This document shows positions 1-5,797 of a stretch of 6,257 nucleotides of DNA, piece after piece; the stretch's first letter is position 1; every line of letters starts with the position of its first letter. The notes beneath the pieces are model-generated. The model had not been told where the DNA came from and made no database searches. It worked only from the letters and a program-made list of their open reading frames with translations. A program made the position numbers and the translations under genes. Source of the DNA: Thermomicrobiaceae bacterium (GTDB lineage: Bacteria; Chloroflexota; Chloroflexia; Thermomicrobiales; Thermomicrobiaceae); assembly GCA_007124395.1 (NCBI GenBank), contig SLFF01000262.1, positions 1 through 6,257 on the forward strand, given 5' to 3'.

Positions 1-857
1 AGGAAGGCGACGCAGACGACGTCCTCAGCTTCAGCTCATCCGAGGTCCTGCGTGAGAAAGATTTCGCCGATCTGACCGACTCCGAGATGGAGCAGACCCG
101 GCGATTCATGGAGCAGCTCGAATGGAGCATCGGCAAACGACGTTCCCGCCGGAAGGTTTCAGCGCGCAAAGGTCGATTCTGGGATGCCCGGAAGACCATG
201 CGCAAGAGCCTGCAGACCGGTGGCGTCCCAATCAATATTTCCCGCCGGAAGCTCAAGGACAAGCCACGCCAGCTCGTGGTGATCTGCGACGTCTCTGGAT
301 CGATGGACCGGTACTCGCGGATCCTGCTGCAGTTCGTCTACGCCATCGAAAAAGGCATGGCCAACGTCGAGTCGTTCGTGTTCGGCACCCGGCTGACGCG
401 AATCACCAGACTGCTTCGGAACCGCTCGATCGACAGTGCCATGGAGCGCGTCGCCGAGCAGGTTCACGACTGGTCCGGTGGCACCCGGATCGGGCAGTCA
501 CTGCAGGTCTTCAACACCAACTGGGCCCGTCGCGTGCTGCGCAACGGCGCCGTCGTGCTGGTGATCAGCGATGGCTGGGACCGCGGAGATCCAGATCTGC
601 TGGGTCAGGAGATGGCGCGACTCCAGCGCAGCAGCTATCGAATGATCTGGCTGAACCCGCTGCTGGGATCGCCGAGATATGAACCGTTGACCCGGGGAAT
701 GCAGGCGGCCATCCCGTTCATCGACGACTTCATGCCAGTGCACAACCTGGCGAGTCTCGAAGCGCTGGCCGAGCATCTGGGCAATATCGACGAATACCGG
801 CCGGTTCGACGACAGAATCCACTGGATCTGTCGGGTCCCAAGCCGCGCGTCGCCTGA
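1..857 (+). CDS. coxE: CoxE-like VWA domain protein, 5' end outside the window
   Basis: This is the C-terminal part of a CoxE-family protein with a von Willebrand factor A domain. The reading frame is open from base 3. The residues before the first internal ATG (base 87) match the family (a VLREKDFADLTDSE stretch), so that ATG is not the true start. Counting from the ATG at 87, the metal-ion-dependent adhesion site is complete: DVSGS at residues 68-72, Thr133 in SGGT, and Asp162 in ISDGWD. An Arg/Lys-rich basic segment (about residues 18-60) precedes the VWA domain, as is usual for CoxE. In Oligotropha, CoxE works with the MoxR-type AAA+ ATPase CoxD in maturing the molybdenum active site; a coxD-like gene is therefore expected just off the left edge, which is inference. 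The protein should be cytoplasmic, with no membrane segment seen. It lies 34 bases before the xdhC genes, probably in the same operon. The family call is firm, the exact role less so. Confidence 0.9.
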   Translation, partial: EGDADDVLSFSSSEVLREKDFADLTDSEMEQTRRFMEQLEWSIGKRRSRRKVSARKGRFWDARKTMRKSLQTGGVPINISRRKLKDKPRQLVVICDVSGSMDRYSRILLQFVYAIEKGMANVESFVFGTRLTRITRLLRNRSIDSAMERVAEQVHDWSGGTRIGQSLQVFNTNWARRVLRNGAVVLVISDGWDRGDPDLLGQEMARLQRSSYRMIWLNPLLGSPRYEPLTRGMQAAIPFIDDFMPVHNLASLEALAEHLGNIDEYRPVRRQNPLDLSGPKPRVA

Positions 858-877
858 CAACGATACAAACGAACCAC

Positions 878-884
878 AAGGGAG
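878..884 (+). promoter_or_regulatory. Ribosome binding site of the XdhC N-domain gene
   Basis: AAGGGAG lies 7 bases before the ATG at 892, a strong Shine-Dalgarno match at good spacing. It fixes the start of the short XdhC protein. Confidence 0.75.
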
Positions 885-891
885 CGCGAAC

Positions 892-1209
892 ATGCGAGAC
901 ATATTGCAGGACATTCGTGAATGGCAATCCGCTGGTGAAGAGATCGCCCTCGCAACCGTCGTGAAAGCGTCGGGTTCGGCTCCCCGTCAGGCCGGAGCCA
1001 AACTGGCCGTCACCCGCTCCGGCAAGATGGTGGGATCGGTCAGCGGTGGCTGTGTCGAGGGCGCTGTCTTCGAGAAGGCGATGACCGTGCTCGATTCCGG
1101 AAGCCCGGAGGTCGTGCACTACGGCATCAGTGATGAACTCGCCTGGGATGTCGGCTTGAGCTGTGGCGGCCAGATCGACGTCTTTGTCGAACCATTCGAG
1201 GATCGGTAA
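892..1209 (+). CDS. XdhC/CoxI N-terminal-domain protein (stand-alone half of XdhC)
   Basis: A 105-residue protein made only of the XdhC/CoxI N-terminal domain. Visible family motifs are GSAPRQAGAKLAV (residues 28-40), GSVSGGCVEGAV (48-59, with Cys54), and LSCGGQIDVFVEP (89-101, with Cys91). XdhC proteins bind molybdopterin cofactor, support its sulfuration with a cysteine desulfurase, and hand it to the hydroxylase large subunit in the cytoplasm. Normal XdhC continues into a linker and a Rossmann domain; here the chain stops right after the first domain, and the next gene carries the remainder. The TAA overlaps the next ATG by one base (TAATG), so the two are probably translationally coupled and work as a pair. 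The clean ends and strong ribosome binding site argue for a genuine split gene over a recent frameshift. Confidence 0.9.
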   Translation: MRDILQDIREWQSAGEEIALATVVKASGSAPRQAGAKLAVTRSGKMVGSVSGGCVEGAVFEKAMTVLDSGSPEVVHYGISDELAWDVGLSCGGQIDVFVEPFEDR

Positions 1210-1982
1210 TGTCGGGAATCCACGATCAGCTACTCGCCGCAATCGAACAGGAACAGGGTGCGCTGCTTGCAACTCAGATGTCTGGGGACAAGCCGGGAGC
1301 GAAACTTCTGCTCCTCGATGACGGGACATCTCGGGGACAGCTCGTTCCTGAAGCGCTCGATCAGCAGGTCCGGGCTGATGTTCAGTCGATGCTGAACACT
1401 GGTGAGGCAACCAGCCGGAGCTACGAGGTCGATGGCGCGACGGTCGATGTCTATCTGGAGAGCCATCTTCCTCCGCGCAGAATGGTGATCGTCGGCGCAG
1501 TCCACACCGCCATTCATCTGGTGGCATTTGCCAGAGAGTTCGGCTGCCATACCACGGTCGTCGACGCCCGGGAGATGTTCGCCACCCGAGAGCGGTTCCC
1601 GCACGCCGATGAGCTGCTGATTGGCTGGCCGGACGAGATCATGCCGGATCTCAACCTTGGACCGCAGACGGACATTGTCATGCTGGCGCACGATCCGAAG
1701 TTCGAAGATCCAGCCATGGAAGTTGCCCTGAAAAGCCGGGCAGGCTACATCGGGGCGATGGGTAGCAAGAACACCAGCGCTGCCCGCGATGAGCGTCTGA
1801 AAGCGCGCGGATTCAGCGACGAACAGATTGCCCGGATTCACGGGCCAGTCGGCCTCAACCTCGGCGGCAAGACACCACCAGAGATCGCGATCAGCATCAT
1901 GGCAGAGATCGTGGCGGTGCGACGAGGCAAGGATCAACGCGCGTCTTCCTCACCGTTGCAGCCGGCGAAATCGGATCAGTAA
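1209..1982 (+). CDS. XdhC family protein with Rossmann domain (C-terminal half of XdhC)
   Basis: A 257-residue protein holding the part of XdhC missing from the preceding gene. Residues 1-88 match the linker region between the two XdhC domains. Residues 91-240 form the NAD(P)-type Rossmann domain: VIVGAVHTA (93-101), VVDAREMFATRERFP (117-131), YIGAMGSK (180-187), and HGPVGLNLGGKTPPEIA (211-227), all family hallmarks. The nucleotide-binding loop is GAVHTA (96-101), with Val98 where most relatives have Gly (GAGH). A hydrophilic tail of about 17 residues follows. The start at 1209 is backed by GAGGA at 1198-1202, 6 bases upstream, and by its overlap with the previous stop. Its likely job is molybdenum cofactor handling and sulfuration for the large subunit downstream, together with the N-domain partner. 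The MocA-type gene follows 7 bases later. Confidence 0.92.
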   Translation: MSGIHDQLLAAIEQEQGALLATQMSGDKPGAKLLLLDDGTSRGQLVPEALDQQVRADVQSMLNTGEATSRSYEVDGATVDVYLESHLPPRRMVIVGAVHTAIHLVAFAREFGCHTTVVDAREMFATRERFPHADELLIGWPDEIMPDLNLGPQTDIVMLAHDPKFEDPAMEVALKSRAGYIGAMGSKNTSAARDERLKARGFSDEQIARIHGPVGLNLGGKTPPEIAISIMAEIVAVRRGKDQRASSSPLQPAKSDQ

Positions 1983-1989
1983 CCGGCTT

Positions 1990-2616
1990 ATGACGAATCA
2001 ATGCCGGATCGCTGCGGTGGTCCTCGCCGCCGGTGGATCGACCCGTCTGGGACATCCAAAACAACTGCTGCAGCTCGGGGAGCGTGTACTTATCGATCAC
2101 ACGCTGAGTGCCGTGCGTCGGGCCGGGCACATCGACGACTACTTCATCATCCTCGGCCATGCAGAAGATGACATTCGTGCGCAATCCGATCTCACAGGCT
2201 TTACAAAGATCAGCAATCCCACCTACAGTGAAGGCCAGAGCACCAGCGTGCGAATCGCGATCGAGCAAATCCCTCAGGCGATCGACGCGGCTGTTTTTGT
2301 GCTGGCCGATCAACCGCTCCAGGTACCCTACGTTATCGAGCGGCTCGCCGCCAGCTATCGGGAGAATCCGGCGCCGATCATTCAGCCGGTTTACGCCGAC
2401 GGGCCGGGCAACCCGGTGCTGATCTCCCGGGATGTCTTCCCGGATCTCGCACATCTGACCGGCGATACCGGCGCCAGGCCAGTGCTGAAGCGTCGGAAAG
2501 CAGAGATCAGGCAGGTTGATTGCTCCGAGTGGAGCCGCCCGCTGGACGTCGATACCGTCGAGGACTACGAACGTATCAAGCAACAGTACGAACTGGGAGA
2601 ACTGGACCAGTCATGA
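1990..2616 (+). CDS. mocA: MocA-type molybdenum cofactor cytidylyltransferase (NTP transferase)
   Basis: A 208-residue nucleotidyltransferase of the MobA/MocA/IspD-like fold. Motifs seen: LAAGGSTRLGHPKQLL (residues 12-27, NTP-binding loop), NPTYSEGQSTSV (76-87), LADQP with Asp107 (105-109, metal binding), GNPVL (140-144), GDTGAR (158-163), and DVDTVEDY (186-193). MocA joins CMP from CTP to molybdopterin, giving the MCD cofactor used by enzymes of the downstream large subunit's family. LAAG in the first loop is the form found in CTP-using MocA, against LAGG in GTP-using MobA; this and the context favour MocA. I chose the ATG at 1990, directly ahead of the first beta strand. The frame stays open upstream, but that part overlaps xdhC and lacks homology-like sequence. 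No strong ribosome binding site is seen, so it may rely on coupling from xdhC. Its stop overlaps the Nudix start (ATGA). Confidence 0.88.
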   Translation: MTNQCRIAAVVLAAGGSTRLGHPKQLLQLGERVLIDHTLSAVRRAGHIDDYFIILGHAEDDIRAQSDLTGFTKISNPTYSEGQSTSVRIAIEQIPQAIDAAVFVLADQPLQVPYVIERLAASYRENPAPIIQPVYADGPGNPVLISRDVFPDLAHLTGDTGARPVLKRRKAEIRQVDCSEWSRPLDVDTVEDYERIKQQYELGELDQS

Positions 2617-3149
2617 GCTATAACTTCGGCCAGCCGATTGTCTATTGCCCCCACTGTGCTACCACGGTCGATTTTCGGGAGATCGCCGGTCGACAGCGGC
2701 CGTTCTGTACGGCATGTGAGACCGCTTTCTTCGAAGATCCCAAGCTCGCCGTGGCTGTCGTCATCGAGCAGGATGGCAAAGTTGCCCTGCAACGGAGAAC
2801 CATCGACCCCGGCAAAGGCCTCTGGACTTTCCCCTCCGGGTTCGTCGATCGTGGCGAGCCAATCGAAGAGGCAGCCGTGCGCGAAGCCTGGGAAGAAGTT
2901 GGGTTGACCGTCCAGCTCGATCGCTTGCTCGGGGTGTATTCCAGCCCGGGACAGACGGTAGTCCTGTCCGTCTTCGTGGCCACTCCACAAGCGGGTAGGC
3001 TGCAATCGCTTGATGAAAATGACGCGGTTGGCTTCTTCGCCCCGAACGAGCTGCCAGACCTCGCCTTCCCCAATGATCAGGCGATCATCGAGACCTGGCG
3101 CTCCGGGGCAGTTCGACCAATCCAGACGCCGCATCTCGATTTCTCCTGA
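2613..3149 (+). CDS. Nudix hydrolase with N-terminal zinc ribbon
   Basis: A 178-residue protein. Residues 12-35 form a zinc ribbon with two CxxC pairs (Cys12/Cys15 and Cys32/Cys35). The Nudix fold follows from about residue 44. The Nudix box is complete: Gly76, Glu82, then REAWEEVGL at 90-98, in the G-x5-E-x7-REUxEExGU pattern, with Ala at the first U position. DPGKGLWTFPSGF just before it is typical of the zinc-ribbon Nudix group. Family members hydrolyse nucleoside diphosphates linked to another moiety (ADP-ribose, NADH, FAD and others), with a divalent metal; the substrate here cannot be read from the sequence. The ATG at 2613 overlaps the mocA stop in ATGA, so the two are translationally coupled. 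That start gives the ribbon its natural N-terminus, whereas the frame further upstream only shadows mocA. A cofactor housekeeping role in this cluster is inference. Confidence 0.9.
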   Translation: MSYNFGQPIVYCPHCATTVDFREIAGRQRPFCTACETAFFEDPKLAVAVVIEQDGKVALQRRTIDPGKGLWTFPSGFVDRGEPIEEAAVREAWEEVGLTVQLDRLLGVYSSPGQTVVLSVFVATPQAGRLQSLDENDAVGFFAPNELPDLAFPNDQAIIETWRSGAVRPIQTPHLDFS

Positions 3150-3265
3150 ACACCGCCACTACAGCGAGATTCGCGGTAAGGTAGCGGAATGATCCAGTTT
3201 TCATTCGTCTGAATCATTAGCCAGGACACCCATCTCAGGCGACACCATCATGAGAGGAGCGCACC
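3150..3265 (+). other. Intergenic leader before the large-subunit gene
   Basis: This 116-base gap is the only sizeable one in the plus-strand cluster, so it could hold a separate promoter or an mRNA processing site for the large subunit. I see no convincing -35/-10 pair. There is a weak inverted repeat, AATGAT (3188-3193) with ATCATT (3213-3218), and a 4-bp hairpin GCGA/TCGC at 3164-3174 that is too short and lacks a T-run to be a terminator. Read-through from the Nudix gene is therefore plausible. Confidence 0.35.
3252..3259 (+). promoter_or_regulatory. Ribosome binding site of the large-subunit gene
   Basis: GAGAGGAG ends 6 bases before the ATG at 3266 and fixes that start. An ATG at 3250 is out of frame with the gene. 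Confidence 0.75.
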
Positions 3266-5560
3266 ATGAGCGCGATTCCCGGACTTTCAGGCCGTTACAC
3301 CGGCAAATCAGTTCGCCGGGTCGATGACCGACGGCTGGTCACCGGTGCCGGACAGTTCGTCGACGATGTTCACATTCACGGTACGCTCCACGCTGCGTTC
3401 GTCCGCAGTCCATACGCACACGCATATATTCGAGACATCGACGCCAGTGCCGCTCTGGACGTGGATGGCGTGGTGACGGTGATCACCGGACGGGATCTTC
3501 CCGCGCTGATGCCGCCGATCATCAGTCGCCCGGATCTGCCACCAGATCGAACACTGGAACGCTATCCCATCACCCCGGACAAGGCACGCTTCGCCGGAGA
3601 TGCCGTGGCCGTGGTCATCGCCGAGCGTGAGGACCTGGCGCGCGACGCCGCAACACTGGTGAAGGTCGAATACGAGCCGCTCGAAGCGGTCACCGATCCC
3701 CGCAAAGCGCTGGAAGATAGCGCTCCCCGGCTCTATGAGGACTGGGATAGCAATCTCGCGTTTCTCTGGGAAGTCGAGCATGGAGACCTGGCCGGCTCGT
3801 TCGAATCCGCCGAGCACGAAGTGTCGATCGAGCTCTACAACCAGCGGGTCCATGTCACGTTCATCGAACCGCGCTGCGTACTGGCGAACTGGGTTCCCGA
3901 CACCGAGGAAATGACCGTCTGGGCTTCGACGCAGGTCCCCCACACCGTTCGCGGGGGTATTGCGGCATCGCTCGATCTGGCCGAGTATCAGGTTCGTGTA
4001 ATCGCGCCAGACGTCGGTGGTGCCTTCGGGGCGAAGGGAGGGATCTATCCGGAGTACCTGCTCTTCCCGGCCATTTCGAAGCATCTCGGCAAACCGGTTC
4101 ACTGGGCCGAAACTCGCAGCGAATGTTTCCAGGCCACAAATCATGGTCGGGATCAGACCCAGCTCCTCCGGGCAGCCGTGGATAACGACGGCAAAGTGCA
4201 AGGGCTGGAAGTCAACATCTACGGCAACGTCGGCGCCTACAATGCGGCGCCAGTGCCTACCCGCAGTGGAGTCATGTCCACCGGCCCATATCACATCAGA
4301 AATCTGCACACGCGAGTCTACGGAGTCATGACTAACACCACCCAGATCGGGGCCTACCGGGGTGCCGGTCGTCCAGAGGCCGCCTATATGCTGGAGCGGT
4401 TGATGAACGCGATCGCTGATCAACTCGAGCTCGACCCGGTCGATGTGCGCCGTCGCAACTTCATTCCACCGGAAGCCTTCCCATACATGGGCGCCACCGG
4501 TGCCGAGTACGACAGTGGCGACTACGCGAACACGCTTGATGAGGCATTGAAGATCGTTGATTACCCGGCATTCCGGGCTGACCAGCAGGCCGCCCGGGCC
4601 GAAGGTCGATACCTCGGAATTGGTTTCGGCGTGTACTGTGAGTTCGCCGGTCCGGGCTGGGACAGCGCCTCGGTACGGGTGCATCCGTCCGGAGCGGTCT
4701 CGGCAACAACCGGAACCTCGCCCCACGGGCAGGGGCAGGAAACGAGCCTGGCTCAGATCGTGGCCGATGTCCTGGGCGTGGACATCGAAGCAGTACGTGT
4801 TCGTGCCAGCGACACGTCGATCACTCCACAGGGAGTCGGCACCTTCGGAAGCCGTGGAACATCGATCGGCGGGTCGGCAATGTTCGCCGCATCCCAGAAG
4901 GTTCTGGAGAAGGCGAAGAAGATCGCAGCCGGCCAGCTCGAAGCGGCAGTGGAAGACATCGAGCAAGCCGACGATGTCTTCTCGGTGCGGGGCGCGCCCG
5001 ATCGCAGGATCACGTTCAAGGAAATCGCCAGGGCCGCCTATACCCCGGGGCTCCCTGACGGTCTGGAGCTCGGCCTCGAAGAGACCGGGTTCTTCACGCC
5101 GAAGGGACGAACCTTCCCGTTCGGTGTCCACGTCGCAATCGTGGAGATCGATACGGAGAGTGGCGAACTGGAGGTCAAGCGGTACGTCGCAGTTGACGAC
5201 TGCGGGCCGATGATCAACCCGAAGCTCGTCGAAGATCAGGTTGTGGGTGGTCTGGCTCAGGGGTTCGGACAGGCGTTGCAGGAGCAGATCGTCTATGACG
5301 AGGGTGGACAGCTTCTCACGGCGACGCTGATGGATTACGCTCCACCGCGAGCCCACCAGCTGCCGAACTTCGAGACCGCTCACACCGTCACCCCGAGCCC
5401 GTTCAACCCGCTCGGTGTCAAAGGTGTTGGAGAGGCCGGGACAACTGGCGCACCACCGGCACTGGTGAATGCGGCGCTCGATGCGCTCAAGCCGTTCGGC
5501 GTGACGCATCTGGACATGCCACTCACCCCGGAGCGACTCTGGCGAGCGATAAACGGCTAA
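3266..5560 (+). CDS. Molybdenum hydroxylase large subunit, form II CoxL-like (xanthine dehydrogenase family)
   Basis: A 764-residue, full-length molybdopterin-binding subunit of the xanthine dehydrogenase/aldehyde oxidase/CO dehydrogenase family. The N-terminal domain (about 13-145) has GKSVRRVDDRRLVTGAGQFVDD-like sequence and RFAGDAVAVVIAE (108-120). The Mo-cofactor domain shows GGAFGAK (251-257), AYRGAGR (363-369), HGQGQETS (487-494), GTFGSRGTSIGG (525-536), and KGVGEAGT (719-726), with Glu723 as the expected catalytic base. AYRGAGR is the form II signature; true (form I) CO dehydrogenase has AYxCSFR with a Cys that binds copper, and that Cys is absent here. Oxidation of CO is therefore not supported; an aldehyde, purine or other heterocycle is possible. 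It needs an iron-sulfur and an FAD subunit, neither in the window. The preceding mocA and xdhC genes suit its cofactor needs. No signal peptide is seen, so it is likely cytoplasmic. The gene ends 40 bases before a terminator hairpin. Confidence 0.93.
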   Translation: MSAIPGLSGRYTGKSVRRVDDRRLVTGAGQFVDDVHIHGTLHAAFVRSPYAHAYIRDIDASAALDVDGVVTVITGRDLPALMPPIISRPDLPPDRTLERYPITPDKARFAGDAVAVVIAEREDLARDAATLVKVEYEPLEAVTDPRKALEDSAPRLYEDWDSNLAFLWEVEHGDLAGSFESAEHEVSIELYNQRVHVTFIEPRCVLANWVPDTEEMTVWASTQVPHTVRGGIAASLDLAEYQVRVIAPDVGGAFGAKGGIYPEYLLFPAISKHLGKPVHWAETRSECFQATNHGRDQTQLLRAAVDNDGKVQGLEVNIYGNVGAYNAAPVPTRSGVMSTGPYHIRNLHTRVYGVMTNTTQIGAYRGAGRPEAAYMLERLMNAIADQLELDPVDVRRRNFIPPEAFPYMGATGAEYDSGDYANTLDEALKIVDYPAFRADQQAARAEGRYLGIGFGVYCEFAGPGWDSASVRVHPSGAVSATTGTSPHGQGQETSLAQIVADVLGVDIEAVRVRASDTSITPQGVGTFGSRGTSIGGSAMFAASQKVLEKAKKIAAGQLEAAVEDIEQADDVFSVRGAPDRRITFKEIARAAYTPGLPDGLELGLEETGFFTPKGRTFPFGVHVAIVEIDTESGELEVKRYVAVDDCGPMINPKLVEDQVVGGLAQGFGQALQEQIVYDEGGQLLTATLMDYAPPRAHQLPNFETAHTVTPSPFNPLGVKGVGEAGTTGAPPALVNAALDALKPFGVTHLDMPLTPERLWRAING

Positions 5561-5596
5561 CAGGGCCCAGGACGAGTCCCAGACAATCGCTGAACG

Positions 5597-5640
5597 AAAA
5601 ACGGGAGGGCCATGTGCCCTCCCGTTCGCCATTCGTTTTG
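5597..5640. terminator. Bidirectional Rho-independent terminator between convergent genes
   Basis: ACGGGAGGGC (5601-5610) pairs perfectly with GCCCTCCCGT (5616-5625) around a 5-base loop CATGT. On the minus strand the hairpin is followed at once by a T-run (complement of AAAAA at 5597-5601), a classic terminator for the ccm genes. On the plus strand the following tract is less regular (TTCGCCATTCGTTTTG), so it should stop the large-subunit transcript less cleanly. It sits in the 90-base gap between the two stop codons, where such a signal is expected. Confidence 0.88.
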
Positions 5641-5650
5641 CGAATCGCGG

Positions 5651-5797
5651 CTATCGGTCCTCGGGGTGCTCTTCCACCTTGATCGCTTTCACCTCTTCGG
5701 TCAGGCTCTGTGTCTGACTGTTGATCGACCAGAGGTAGACCGCAAACACCAGCCAGCTGATACCGAATGCCAGGAAGAGATAGGTTTCGTTATCCAT
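5651..5797 (-). CDS. ccmD: CcmD-like small membrane protein of the heme exporter
   Basis: A 48-residue protein read directly from the minus strand, beginning MDNETYLFLAFGISWLVF and ending in a TAG at 5653-5651. It has one membrane span (about residues 6-24, ending AVYLWS), followed by a charged, coiled-coil-like tail (SLTEEVKAIKVEEHPEDR). This is the usual pattern of CcmD: a tiny single-span protein that stabilises CcmE in the complex with CcmC and helps release holo-CcmE during cytochrome c maturation. Its ATG overlaps the ccmC stop (TAATG), and AAGGGAG (complement of 5808-5814) lies 10 bases upstream. Order right after ccmC is the standard ccm arrangement. Sequence conservation in CcmD is low, so the call rests on size, topology and position together. 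Confidence 0.83.
   Translation of the reverse strand: MDNETYLFLAFGISWLVFAVYLWSINSQTQSLTEEVKAIKVEEHPEDR

Noticed and set aside
1207..1211. Frameshift or pseudogene in xdhC
   Set aside because: The break falls at a domain boundary, with a stop, an overlapping start and a ribosome binding site all in place, and both halves keep their motifs.
730..1527. 265-codon minus-strand frame over coxE and the xdhC genes
   Set aside because: It crosses the boundaries of three clear plus-strand genes, is rich in Arg/Pro/His/Ser as shadow translations are, and shows no family motif.
1828..1989. N-terminal extension of the mocA frame to an upstream ATG
   Set aside because: The extension lies inside the conserved end of xdhC and translates to low-complexity basic sequence. 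The ATG at 1990 sits right before the first beta strand.
1897..2583. 228-codon minus-strand frame antisense to mocA
   Set aside because: It is a shadow of mocA, whose NTP-transferase motifs are complete; no domain is seen in the antisense translation.
2520..2612. N-terminal extension of the Nudix frame
   Set aside because: It overlaps the conserved end of mocA. The ATGA start at 2613 gives a natural zinc-ribbon N-terminus.
3188..3218. Operator-like inverted repeat ahead of the large-subunit gene
   Set aside because: Only six bases pair (AATGAT with ATCATT) across a 19-base spacer, which chance explains easily; noted as weak and not called as a site.
3308..5632. 774-codon open frame on the minus strand, antisense to the large-subunit gene
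   Set aside because: It is in codon register with the sense gene, so it meets a stop only where the sense gene uses TTA, CTA or TCA. Those codons are rare in this GC-rich sequence; the frame ends at a TCA Ser codon at 3308-3310. Its translation shows no recognisable domain, and the sense protein is fully conserved in motif.
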